From assembly GCA_004565275.1 (NCBI GenBank), contig SDOX01000019.1:11136-75135 (forward strand): a DNA stretch of 64,000 nucleotides, given 5' to 3'. A model generated the notes under the pieces. That model did no database searches. It worked only from the letters and a program-made list of their open reading frames with translations, and was not told where the DNA came from. Positions 32,101 to 43,600 of the stretch are shown here, piece by piece; the stretch's first letter is position 1; each line of letters begins with the position of its first letter. The DNA comes from Nannochloropsis salina CCMP1776. Its lineage: Eukaryota; Sar; Eustigmatophyceae; Eustigmatales; Monodopsidaceae. Made by a program: the position numbers and the translations under genes.

Positions 32101-35100
32101 CGACATGCCTGTCAACTACGAAAACCTCATACCTGCGCCGGTGCTTGACACCCCTGCCTCTATCTCGCCCCCAACCTCCTCTTTGTCGGCGCGTCGAAAG
32201 CCGACGGGGAGGGTGGTGGGGGTCATCAAGAGGTAGGGTGCTCGCCCTGCGCCCTTTCCTCCCCTTCCTCTACCTCTCCTTCCCTCCCATCCTCCATCCC
32301 TTTCCATAAAAAAATCGTCTTCCTCTCTGTGGAAGGTCGACAGTCATCGTCCTCCCTCCCTCCTTCCCTCCCTCCCTCCCTCCTTTCCTCCCTGTAGGAA
32401 CTGGCGAGCGTACTGTGGGTCCTTGCAAGCCAGCGCGGACCGCGTTGGGGGGGGAGGTAGCACCGTCTCTGCCCTCTTTGTCCCGGTCGACAGGCGGCTA
32501 CCGAAGGTGAGTATCCTTTCCCCCCCCCCTCCCCCCCTCTCTATCGGTTCCTCGTCCACTCCACCCCCTCCTCCTTCTTCCCCCCCCCTTCCCCTTCCAT
32601 TCTTCTTCCATTCGGGCGCGCGCACTCATTCTGTACAAGTCATCCCATTTACCTTTCTGCCTCTCTTTCCCTACCTATCTCCCTCCCTCCCTCCCTCCCT
32701 TCCTATCCATCAGATCCGGATCCAGACGCGCCAGCGGGATGTCCTGCAGGACAAGCGCATTCTTGTCGCCGTGGACGGTGGGCGCGATTTTCTTTTCCCT
32801 TTCCTTGTCCTCGTTCCACCCTTCTTTCCTTCTTCCTTCCCGTGCTCCGATGCTCTCACTCTTCGGGAATGACGCTCATCCCTCCCTGCTCCTCCCCTTC
32901 GGGTCCTCCTCCCCCTCTTCCTCCCTTCCTTTCCCCAGCCTGGCCGGCAGACTCGCGATATCCCGCCGGTCATTACATCAAAACGCTAGGGTCTGCGGGG
33001 GATAAGGAGGTGGAGACGGAGGTAAGGGGGGGAGACGGCGGGAGGGGGAGGGACATGGCGAGGAAGGGCAGCGAAAAGAGGGTTTGGAAGCCACCGTGTG
33101 AATCCTTGAATTGCAGAGAACTTTTAGGTGGAGAAAATCCAAGGGTTTGGCAGCTTATCTTCTTCCTTGGTTCGCCCAGGTGCTTTTGCACGAGTACGAC
33201 ATCCCCTGGGAGCCTTTTTCAGAAAAGGTGGGTTCTTTCCCCTCCTTTCTTCCTCCCTCCTTCCCTTCCTCCTTCCCTCCTTCCCTTCCTCCTTCATTCC
33301 TTCCTTTTTTTCTTCCTTCATTTCTTCCTCTGTCAACCTCTGTTTTCTCTATTTTGTATCCTTTCTTCCTCTTTAAGCCTCTTCATATAGATGGTTTTCC
33401 CCACCCTCTTCCTCGGTTTTTCTTGAGAAAAAATGCATATCTATATATTCAAGTATACCCTCCCTCCCCTTGGCAGGTGATGGCTTGCCTCCCTCCCTCC
33501 GATTGGAGCATGACACCTGAGAATACCAAAGGGAGGGTCGACCTCCGGAAGATTTCTGTCATGAGCATCGATCCACCGGTAAGGAGGGAGGAAGGGGTAG
33601 AGCGAGGGACAGAACGATGGGGCAGACGGTATAATCCGTTGGCCACTGGGGGAAGCGGAGGAACGGGAGTAGGACAGGGGGAGGGGGGAGACGGGAAGAA
33701 AGGCTGTAAAAGAGCTTTAGGGAAAGACGGACGATCTCAAGCAAGGGGAAGCCGCCCTAAACGCTGGGCGCTGGAGCCAAGCCTTCCAATCGCAAGGAGG
33801 GCAGCAGGTCTTCCCCGTCTTGGAGGGGGAGTGGCTTGCTCGGCCAGCGGCATAAAGGCAAAGGGTACGAGGACAAGTCTGAGTACCGTCCAATTCACGC
33901 GTGTGCCCACTGCATGTACCCGTCCACAGGGATGCAAGGACATCGACGACGCTCTCCATTGCACGCCCTTGCCCAATGGCAATTTCGGTCCGTGCCTTCC
34001 AATTTTCCTTTCTCTCTTACCCACCCTCTTGCCATACCTTGTATTCTTTTATCCTGCTTTTCCTCCCATTATTTTCCTCCTCGATTATAGGCTGCTCCTC
34101 CCAAGCGAATAGCTCACTCACTCACCCTGCCCCCGCTTCCCCTTCCCTTTGTCTCCCTCCGCTCAGCGGTCGGGGTCCACATCGCCGACGTTTCCTACTT
34201 TGTCCAGCCAGGGAGTGCGTTGGACGAGGAGGCCGCAAACCGCTCGACGAGGCAAGGAAGGGAGGGAGGGAGGGAGGGAGGGAGGGAAGGAGGAGAAGGC
34301 GGGAGGACGTGGATGTCGAGGGTGGCGTGACTCTGATTCTCCAAATGTTTCCTCCCTCCGGGCTCTCCCCTTTCTTCTCCCTTGTGCAGCACGTACCTGG
34401 TTCAAAGACGCTTGGACATGCTGCCCAAACTCCTGACTGAGACGCTGTGCTCTTTGACAAGTACCTCCGATCATTTTGCCTTCAGGTGGGAGGGAGAGGG
34501 AAGGGAGGGCGTAAGGGGGGAAAGGAGGCGGCCAGCCTGGAGCGTGGCTGGCATGATCCTGTGCACTACGTTTGTGTATGGAAAAAGCCTTACTGAGGCT
34601 TATCCACAGATTCGTAACTGTATTTTTTCACTGCCATTCCTCCCCTTGTCCCACCTAGTGTCCTCTGGGAGCTGACTCCAAACGCAGACATCGTCTCTGT
34701 AGAATTCTGCAAAAGCATCATTCGGTCCGTCGCGTCGCTGTCGTATCAAGAAGCCCAGAACATCCACGACGATCCCCATGCCCAGGATGCTGTTGCACAG
34801 GTAGGTGGAAAAGAAGGGAACGCAGGCGGAGATGGAGGGTCGATCAGAATGTGCTGGTTTTGGCGGTCGGTGGATGGAGGGGTCTGGGATGCCCAAGGAA
34901 GCACGCGAATGTAGTGCTGACTTTACGGAGACCGCTCCTCAGACTCAAGCAACTCTCTACATCGATGGGGCTTAAGAGGTCTGACCGCTATCCATGAATA
35001 CGCTGTGGTCGAAAAGGAGGACGAGAAATCTTGCGGCTCACCGCAGAAGCCATGTCCTTTGTCCTCACATTCTTTCAGGGTATTAGAGGGTTGAACAGTC

Positions 35101-37766
35101 TGGCTAAAAAGCTTCGAGCGAAAAGGATGGAGGCAGGGGCGCTCATGTTAGCCTCCACAGAAGTGAAGTTTGTCTTGGATGCGGATAGCTCCGATCCGTT
35201 GGATGTACAGGTAGGGCAAGGTTGGTTGCAGGCGAGTGGGTTGTGGAGAGGCGATTGCGGTTTATTATCGTGGACACTCGCTCCGTGCCGAATCCTCGAA
35301 GGCTGGGGTGGGTGATAGTGTTCCTGGCAGATCCTCCTGGTGCAGATATACCTGGTTTGGGATTACTGAGAAGTCTGTATGCTGTAGTTCGTGGGCTACG
35401 TCTTGCCGACGGACCATTCCCTCGGATGTAGTGACTGAAAGTGGTTTTTGGAATTTTTGGAAGGCCTTTTTCTGTTCATTTCTGTTTTGGGGAAGTTTTT
35501 TTTTCCCGAATACCGATATGTTCCGAGTATTTCTACCGTGTCGAGCAGGAGAAAGGCATTGAACCTCACCCTCTCCAAATTTTTCTCGCTCATTCTTCCC
35601 TCCCTCTCTGCTCCCATTATTGCGTCCCCAGATGTACCAGCTTAAAGAGACGCATGCACTCGTGGAAGAATTCATGCTTTTGGCTAACATCACGGTCGGG
35701 AAGAAAATTCTTCGGCATTATCCTACATTGAGGTGATCTCCCCTCATCCCTCACTCCCATTATCGATCCTGTGTTTCAAGCTCTGTCTCTTGCACACTTA
35801 AGCGGTTTTCCCATTGATTTGATTCACGACCTTTAGATGCTGTGTCGTCAGTTTTTTTTCTTCCTCCTCCCTTGTCCTCCTCTCTGCTCATCTACCTCCT
35901 CCCCTCCCTTCCTCTCTCCCTCCCGCAGCCTGCTCCGCCGGCATCCGTCCCCCTCCCGAGAACGTTTCGAGTCCCTCATTGCTGCCGCGGCGTCTCGAGG
36001 CTTCTCGCTCTGTGTTGATGACAGCAGTGCACTCCAGCAATCGCTGGACGCATCCGTGGACAAGGACGACCCGAACATCAACAAAATCATCCGCATTCTC
36101 GCCACCCGGTGCGTGGGAAGCCTCTTTGCTTTTCCCTCCGTCCTCACTATTCGTGGCGTGGCTTGTCATGTTGGTGCCCTTTCTGACCTACTTGTTTCAC
36201 GTACACGTGTTGTGTTTCCAATGACGTCGCCTGTTCTCATGGAGACAGTAAGGCTCCCAAACGGCCGTTCTCCAAATGCTCTCTTTGCTTTCCCCTTCTA
36301 ATCCCATTCCGTCCCTACTGCCCGTTGCAGGTGCATGTTTCCTGCCCAATACTTCTGCTCAGGCGAGTGCTCACAAGATGAATGGCACCACTATGGCCTC
36401 GCCGCACCGATCTACACACATTTCACAAGTCCCATTCGCCGGTAATGGGTTTGGGAAGAGGAAATTGAACATCGAGAAGGGGGGATATTTTTGCGTAACC
36501 ATAAAGAGATGCTCCATCCTTTGCAAAATTTGTTTCCTTGCAGACGCTAAGTCGGTCAAGCGATGTTCTTGTATCCTCTCAGTAACCGGAGAGTATCGGA
36601 AGGCATTTCTCATTTATGCTCTCCCCCCCCGTTGCCTCTCCCATCCTCTTCCATCCTCCCTCCTTATCCTTTCCTCCTCGCCCTCGCAGCTATGCGGACA
36701 TTGTGGTCCATCGTCTCTTGGCGGCCTCAATTGGAGTTGCACCGTTGCCAGAGGCCCTTCTGGATAAGGGGGGAATGCATGACCTCGCTGAGAACATGAA
36801 TCGCAGGCACAAGGCGGCACAGGTGGGTTAGAGGGGGAGGGAGAGGGAGGGAAAGAGGGATAGGCATTCAATCGGACGTCGATTAGGCACAAAATGTCGA
36901 AAGGCAGGGAAAGTTGAAAACCGTCAAAGAGGAGTGTGGATTGAAAGAAAAGAGGGAAAGGGATTGTTTTCGTATTGTTGCCTTGATTCCACCTTGTTTG
37001 TCTCCCCCCCCGCTTCTCAACCCTCCATTAGAACGCAGGACGTGGCTCAACGGCGTTTCACACGGTCCTGTTTTTCAAAGAGAATCCCGTCGAGGCGGAA
37101 GACGCGTATATTCTGCGCATCTTGGAGACACGGTTGATTGTGCTGGTGCCTCGCTTTGGGATCGAGGTAGGGAGAGGGAGAGGGGAGGATGTCGAGAGGG
37201 ATAGAGAAGGGACAATTCGCCCCATGCACGTATCATAAGGGGTTCGACAAGCCGGAAGCGCTGTCGTGGTTCGAGCTGCACACCTGCAATCACATTGGTC
37301 CCCTTCCACTTCCCTCCTCTCCTTTCTCCCTTTTTGTCTTCCTCTCTTTCTCTGACTTGCCCCCGCCTATCCCCCACGTGCAGGGTACAATTGATCTGAA
37401 GGGGCTGGCCGACCAAGGCTTGTTAAATCGACATGCGGACGGGCATCGAATCACGTGTCCAGGTATACCCAAGTCTGTTTCCCTCTCCACCCCTTTCTGT
37501 ATTTTTCAGGATACAAGCACATCCTAGCATTTATATCGTCGCCACCTCCCGCTTTGATTTTTACAGGGAAAGTTGAGCTCAAGGTGTTCGACAAAATCCG
37601 TGTAGGTATCCGTGTGGCGGAAGGGAAAGCTGCACACCGTGACGCGGTGGTTTATACGCTGCAGTCTCCTCGCATCCCAGGCCTAGACGTGGAAAGAGAA
37701 GAAGGGGCAAGAAATGTGGAGGGAGGAGGGAAAAAGAGGAAAAGTGCGGATGCCAAGAAAAAATAA
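29125..37766 (+). CDS. DIS3: Exosome 3'-5' exoribonuclease / PIN endonuclease DIS3 (RRP44)
   Basis: DIS3 is the catalytic subunit of the eukaryotic RNA exosome. About 24 exons are recognisable. Order: N-terminal [12 protein letters not shown] and [12 protein letters not shown] (29345-29700); PIN domain with [14 protein letters not shown] (about 29825-29873), [17 protein letters not shown] (29985-30067), [16 protein letters not shown] (30284-30361) and [18 protein letters not shown] (ending 30887); then an assembly gap. Cold-shock domains follow: [16 protein letters not shown] (31226), [20 protein letters not shown] (31666), [19 protein letters not shown] (32200-32420) and [13 protein letters not shown]. 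The RNB catalytic domain has [16 protein letters not shown] (33930-33975) with the metal-binding Asp cluster, [32 protein letters not shown] (36400) and [15 protein letters not shown]. The S1 end finishes [10 protein letters not shown]. One intron (34252-34389) uses a GC donor. The start at 29125 and the splice 29381/29628 are uncertain. Confidence 0.93.
30796..30828. repeat. Exonic (GGGA)n array in the DIS3 PIN domain
   Basis: Lies inside exon 30692-30887 and is read as a GREG repeat between [14 protein letters not shown] and [12 protein letters not shown]. No GT occurs across the array, so it should be translated. In human DIS3 the same place is a surface loop before a core strand. Confidence 0.82.
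30915..31014. other. Assembly gap (100 N) inside DIS3
   Basis: Exactly 100 N, a conventional placeholder for a gap of unknown length. It follows the last PIN-domain exon and abuts a CCCT array on the right. Part of the protein between the PIN domain and the first cold-shock domain, present in other DIS3 proteins, is not visible and probably lies in the missing sequence. Confidence 0.97.
31771..31863. repeat. Composite GGGA array with AAAAGGA interruptions
   Basis: Begins about ten bases after a GT donor in DIS3. Blocks of GGGA units are separated twice by the same AAAAGGA interruption, which suggests duplication of a block larger than the basic unit. Confidence 0.9.
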
Positions 37767-38245
37767 ATGGAAAAGAAAAGGCAGGGAGGTAGGGGGGAAC
37801 GAATGTGGCTTGAGGATGGGAAGACGGATGAGACACGATAGAGAGATCCAGTGTGTATGACTTGATATGGGAAGGCAGGGGTTGAAATTCCTACTATACA
37901 ATTGGTGGTACGCTTTCTGCTTGAGTTGACTCCCAAGCCACTTTTGTTTTCCCCTGGCCTTGAATTTCCAACGTGCTATCTTTCTTCATGGCGTGGATTT
38001 TATACTAAAGTTAACATGATGTCGCTCGACGGGCGTGCATTGCTCTACTCCTTTCTTTCTTTCCTCCCTCTTTTCGTCGTTTTTACATACTTTAGCTTTT
38101 TACTCAAAGAGAAACGTCAAGATCGTTCGGGGCCGCGATAGTGCCTTGCATGCTCCTCCTTCCCTAATGCTTCAGCTTGATTCATGCATTTTTTGGTAAG
38201 CTAGCACTCAACGTACATGCTCAATCTTACTCTTTTGCCATAGCT
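37767..38245. other. Intergenic region between convergent DIS3 and TAP42
   Basis: About 480 bases containing both 3' ends. An AATAAA overlaps the DIS3 stop region (37760-37770) and may act in polyadenylation. No other structure was seen. Confidence 0.5.
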
Positions 38246-39682
38246 TCAAAACCTTTTCCCCAATTTGTTACCACTGCCTCGAGGATGTGCATCTTTCCAA
38301 TCATCCCAGGTTCGATCCTGATAAGCAGCTTCTTCTACGAGCCTCGCGTCATCTTCCTTCCCTTCCTCTTCCAACTGCGCGTATCTCCGGGGTTCGCTTG
38401 AATTCCCTACCCTTCTTTCCTCCATTGCCTTTCGTTCCTGCGCGGCTGCCAGCTCTTGCGCGGCGAATTCTTCCAAAGACACGGTTGGAAGGGTATAGCC
38501 AGGCTGAAAAACTCGGTCACGCAAATCTTCTTGACGGATGCGAAGCTGCCCACCCGGTCCCGTCTTGTCAATGTGTGTGACTTGCACACCATCGCGAGCT
38601 GAACTCCCTCGAATCCCCCTTTCTTCCTTGCGGCGTTCCCCACCCTGGGTTCCCATCATGGCGAGGATCTCTTGCTCTTGTTTCAGCATCGTCCATTCAT
38701 CTAGAACTTTCCATATGCCCATCTTGATCCACAACTTGCTCCGTTCCCTCTCAAGTTCCTCCTCTTCGCCACTCGCTTCCTCTCGATCCTTGCCTTGCTC
38801 CTCAACCCCAGCTTTCTTGGTGCTGTCTTTTACCTTGACCAGCAGATGATTCAGGACACGAAGACGCTCCCTCGCCGTCTTCAACTTCCGAAAGCGTTCG
38901 ATCTTCTGCGTCCGTTGGACGTTCACATTTCCACTCGAGACCCCGATTTTCTGCGTGGGTAGTACTGCGCGGCGTCTCTGGTCGTCGTCGTGGCCGTCCG
39001 CGCCCCCTTCTTCTTCCTCCTGTGACCGAGCACCGGCCCACGCCTGTTGGTCCTCCCCTTTCAGCAACCCGAGTTGCTCACACCGCTGCATGTATGTCTC
39101 GAAGAAGGTCAAGGCCTTACCAATTCCTATCTGTCTTTTCCCCATGTCTCCTTTTTCGCCTCCATCCAGGGGCACTTGACTGTGTAAGATACCGAAGTAA
39201 AAATCCACCAGGACATACTTGAGATCAGCCGTTGCCACGTCATCTAGCTCCTCGTTGGAAGACAGAAGACCCAAAGAGTGCACCCTTCGAGAAATGTCGT
39301 TGAACAAGGTTAGACCCTGTCGTACGTCGTTTCCCGCACGCGCCGACGCTTCAAGTGGACTTGGTGACGGATTGGACGGACCACCTTCGCGCGTTAGCCT
39401 TTCGACAAGAGCTTGTCCTTCTTGAAACAGAGTCCAGAGGGGCCTTTCCAGAAGTGAGTCTTGAACATGGACTGATGCTGTCGATGCGGTGTACTTCGGG
39501 TCTAACGAAAGGGCAGCAAGCTTTGCATCCATCCTGAGAAGTTGCGAAACGGTCAGGACACCCTGCGAAAACAGGAAAGATGCTTCGCTGGTGTGAAGAG
39601 GGGACGATAGAGATGAAGACAAGAAATGTGTGATTGTTGTAAAACGTGCGCTTTGCCATTCACATGTCAACAGCTTTGACAC
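38246..39682 (-). CDS. TAP42: TAP42/IGBP1 (alpha-4) family PP2A-associated protein
   Basis: TAP42/alpha-4 proteins bind the free catalytic subunits of PP2A, PP4 and PP6, stabilise them, and link them to TOR signalling. A single exon encodes up to 478 residues. The N-terminal helical repeat part has LKYVLVDFYFGILHSQVP and ALTFFETYMQRCEQLGLL, then KIERFRKLKTARERLRVLN. The acidic C-terminal part has RDRVFQPGYTLPTVSLEEFA and the family signature RTWDDWKDAHPRGSGNKLG. A TTTTCGCAG acceptor-like sequence precedes MDAKLAALSLDPKY, so translation may start at Met 39530-39532 (428 residues), with the first 50 codons being 5' untranslated or intronic sequence. The N-terminal part before MDAK is not family-like. 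No GGGA array occurs in the gene. Confidence 0.92.
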   Translation of the reverse strand: MSKLLTCEWQSARFTTITHFLSSSLSSPLHTSEASFLFSQGVLTVSQLLRMDAKLAALSLDPKYTASTASVHVQDSLLERPLWTLFQEGQALVERLTREGGPSNPSPSPLEASARAGNDVRQGLTLFNDISRRVHSLGLLSSNEELDDVATADLKYVLVDFYFGILHSQVPLDGGEKGDMGKRQIGIGKALTFFETYMQRCEQLGLLKGEDQQAWAGARSQEEEEGGADGHDDDQRRRAVLPTQKIGVSSGNVNVQRTQKIERFRKLKTARERLRVLNHLLVKVKDSTKKAGVEEQGKDREEASGEEEELERERSKLWIKMGIWKVLDEWTMLKQEQEILAMMGTQGGERRKEERGIRGSSARDGVQVTHIDKTGPGGQLRIRQEDLRDRVFQPGYTLPTVSLEEFAAQELAAAQERKAMEERRVGNSSEPRRYAQLEEEGKEDDARLVEEAAYQDRTWDDWKDAHPRGSGNKLGKRF

Positions 39683-40630
39683 TCATGTCTCCTGAGCGGC
39701 TTTCCTGATCACACTATCAACCTCCTCCCCTTGTGCATTTTTCACGCGACATAAATCGAGACTCGATAGAGAGCGAACAATCGAGCGAATTTTCACTCCA
39801 ATAGATCAAATTGTAACAGATTGTGTCGAGGCTATGAATGCGTAGGCTTTTAAAGTTTTGTCCGAGAGGAGCGTCGAAGGAGAACGCTCAGACTATTCCC
39901 TTATAGCACGAGGGGCCCGGCGCCACCAGGATACCGTACTTGAAATGCCAAAAACCAAGAAAACACGCATTGGGAAAAATTATTGTATGGACACAAGGTT
40001 TAATTCTCCCACAGGAGGTGTGAACTCCAAAAATTGAACACTTGGCGTGTTACAGTCACCCAAAATGACGCCAAATACTAGTGTTTCACAGGGAGGTGGC
40101 TCTGCGTCTCTCGTACGTCGTTTCCTAGCATCTAAAATTTGCACGTCGAGTGCCAGTCTTTTATTTTCCACATTTGGATGATGTTGACGAGATAAAAATC
40201 CAACATCCTGGTCATGGAAAGAGGCGTTGCAAGCACGTGGATGGCTTCTCTGTGATCTGTTAGTTTTCCTCAGACTCGCCCGAACTTTCAGACCCTCCCA
40301 GTATCCGCCGACCACATTGTGGCTTGTGGTCATGTATCGTGCGCAAATGTCGCATCTTTAGGCCCATTATTCTCATTGCTGGACGATGGTAGGACTTGTC
40401 GACCTTTAATGCAGAGCTTTCTGGTCGGACGTGATTTTTCCCCCTCCTAGCTGCGTACTTGAAGAGCCTGCCTGACATATTTTCGTCTTCGCTGCTGCAC
40501 CTCCCGCCCTGCCGCCCGACTGGACATATGGTGCCAATTACTTGCCAAAGATCCACTCACGTATAGATACAACCAAAAAACTCAACAACAGCCCCTTCGT
40601 GCGAACACCTGAAAGTCGGCACTGCATGGG
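39683..40630. other. Divergent intergenic region
   Basis: About 950 bases between the TAP42 start and the PA-domain gene. Two overlapping minus-strand open frames (39980-40333 and 40260-40556, 117 and 98 codons) have no similarity I recognise. They might be a short two-exon gene or chance. Both neighbouring promoters should lie here. Confidence 0.45.
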
Positions 40631-43600
40631 ATGAGATTCCGGTTGGGAGAAAAAGCTCTACCTCCCACCACAGGGACAATGCGCCGGATGCCACACAAGG
40701 TCCTCCGCCCTCTGCTGGCTCCCGCATTTTGTTCCATTTTCTGCACCATCGTATTTCCCTTGGTACTGGCCCAGCAACCATCTTATGCTGACTCGCGGAC
40801 AAAGCTGCCGTCTGGGGCTCGCACGGCACCAGAAGCCAGCCCGGCCGTGGCATCCCCCCCCTTCCTAACGCCAAGCACCACAGCGGCCCCCGGTTTTCAA
40901 GTCTTCCGGAGATTTCTGCCTCCAAACACGTCCACGTGGCGGGATGGACATTTTAGCGGACAGGGCGAGGAGGCCTGGATGCCTTTCAGGCCCCTTCCTC
41001 CGTTGGCTCTGCGGACGACCCGGGACACGACATGGCAATTTTTGCCACAAGACAGCTCCAAGTCCGTGCTTTTCGTGCCCGTGGAACACTCTCTCAAATT
41101 TTTTCGCACCTTTGGGTGGGAAGAGACCTTCACTGGCCTCTCTCCCTGGTCAAGTCGGCCTGATTTGGAGATGGTCTTTGTGCCCATGACAGAGAGCACG
41201 GACGCCGCCGCCCTGGTTCGAGAAGCGGAGACAGCCTTGGCCGCCATCCCCCGAGATGCCGAGTTCTGGCTCCCTCGCATGCATTTCTCCCTCGACACGG
41301 TGGAAAGCCTCCGGGAGAAGCATTCCTGGTTCGCCGATTGCGTGGACGCGTGGAGCATGCCCGCCACCACGGTCGGGGTCGTGTGGAACTCACCTGAGCG
41401 AGCAGGGCAGGCGGAAACTGCGACATCTTTGAGCTTGTTCGACGCTACCCCGCCGATTTCGGGCCTGGCAATGCCGGGGCCAGGGGTGCTGGGGGGATGC
41501 GGGGACGAGATTGCGGGCGGGACGTGTGGGCATCTGGCTTTCTTTGGGAGCGCCTGTCTCGTCCAGGGGGGCGCGGGGCTAGCGGTTCCCCCCTTGCCTG
41601 TGCAGGATGTGGAGGGGAAAGTGGCTTTGGTCGCTCGTGGGGGGTGCTCCTTTGCGGAGAAGGTCCGTGTCGTTAAAGGGGCAGGGGCGATCGCGGCCAT
41701 TATTTACAGCGACGAGCACCCCCGGACAGCCTGGCTGGCCACCGAAGAGGAAGGGGGCGAGGCGAAGGTCCCCTCGATGATCACTCCCGAGCCCTTTCCT
41801 TTGGCATTGATCGACCAGGCGCCCGGTCAGTGGTTGCGCGACACTTTGGTCGACTCGCAGGGAGGCAGGAATATGAGTGTGGCCCTGTTCGAACGGACTA
41901 GCGCCCCGTGGGCCTTCGCCGCCGACGGGAGCGGTCATTTTCGGCGACTGGTTCGTGGGGACGCGTCTTTGGCAGCCGCCATCTTGGAAGCGACAAAATT
42001 TGAATACGAAGCGCTAGTGTCAAAGAGCAATCCTCCCGCGGCCGAACTGGGCCTGGGGGCCACGACGGTGACGGTCCCTGTGATGACGGGAGAGCAGATT
42101 GTGGGCGAGAAAGCGACCCGGATGTTGGCGAAAGAGGTGGAGATTCCGTCGTACGTCACAGAGCGTCCCAACAGCGGTTTGCATCTGCGGGTGCACTTGA
42201 TGTGCCCGGCGCGGGCGGAGGAGAATTGTCCGAGCCTGTCGTCTTTTGTCAAGCTGTATGCCTGTGAGGCTTCGGGGGGTACCGGCCCCTCCCATCGCCG
42301 CGTCCTGGATGGAGCTCCAGGATCAGAGGAAGAAAATGGGGCCAGGGGAAGGCGTGTGCCAAGACCTGATGGGTTCGCTCCTGACGTGGGCAAGGCACAG
42401 GACGTGGCGCCCCCACCGATTGACACCAGCGGGGGTGATGGCAACGTCGGGCACGTCCGTGCGTCCTCCCTCCCGACCTCCCCCTCCCCCTCTGCTTCCC
42501 GCCCTCCTTTCCCTGCCGCCGTCGCCGCAACTCCGTCCTCTCCAACGAGCCTTCGTACCCCACCCATGGGCACCTCTCCTTTGAAAGCCACCCCGACAGG
42601 CCTCGGAGACTCTCATGGAAAGGGCCAGGACGCTAGGGTCTGGGAAGGCTGTGCGGGGGAAGTGGTTGAGCTGGGTCGTCTGGTGGCTCCAGCAGGACGA
42701 GAAATGCTGACGGTGGTGGAGGCATCGCCTTTCTTGGCGGCCTTGCCCCTGAAGGGAGACTACCGGCGGGGGGGAAAGAGCGAAGAATATTCGCCACACC
42801 GGCCCGTGGTAAAGGTCTTTGTGCTCGGGGCAGACGGGTACAATGTCAGCCTCTCCCTGCTTTTCACCGCGGCCAGTCCCGGAGACCTGGTGCCTTTTCA
42901 AACCTTTCGGATCGACACGAGCGACCCGGGAACGACGCAGACACGCCAAGGAGACAGCCAGTCAACCGCAGCTTCAAATTCAAATTTCAAAATTGTGTCG
43001 TTACCCAAGGGCGTCCCTTCCTATTCGTTGGTAGCCAGCATAACCGCCGAGGGGATTCCTCCCGGTAGTGACCTTCCCTCGGCAACACACACCTTCCAAG
43101 TCCAAGAACTAGCACCAAGCCTCACCTCTTCTTCCCCCCCTCCCTCCCCCCTTACCTGGGACGTGCCCCTCCTCCTCCAAAGCCAGCCTTTCGGGTGCTC
43201 GAACCTGACGCTGACGCGTGCGGGCGTCATCCCCAACCAGCTAGGGGACTGGTACTCCTCCCAGCCAGGGTTCTGCCCGGGCTCTCCCGTGGCCTTGAAG
43301 CAGTTCGCAGTGACGCGGCCGACGGCGCCCGAAGAAGGGGAGATCAAGGTGGTTTATCTCCAGGGGAGGGAGTCGCCAAGGCAGGGTAGGGGCGATGGGG
43401 AGGCATTGTCCGCCTCCGGAGGGAAAGGACTGGTCGACTTGGAGGCCTACGTGGTCACTTACGCTTTCCTGCCGCCGACACCTCAAGTCTCTTCGGTGCA
43501 CTTTGTCAACGTCAGCAACCCCTTTCCTCCGTCCACGGACCCTCCGCTCCCGCCCAAGGTATCCTCCCCCACCTTGAACGAGGCCAGCGTCAGCAGCCAG

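Noticed and set aside
38290-38325. T-loop-like GGTTCGATCC suggesting a tRNA
   Set aside because: It lies in the TAP42 C-terminal coding region (opposite strand) and the upstream bases do not form D, anticodon or acceptor stems.
42323-42949. Minus-strand frame of about 200 codons opposite the PA-domain gene
   Set aside because: It is a shadow of a GC-rich coding region. The plus-strand product has a signal peptide, PA domain and membrane helix, while this one has no features.
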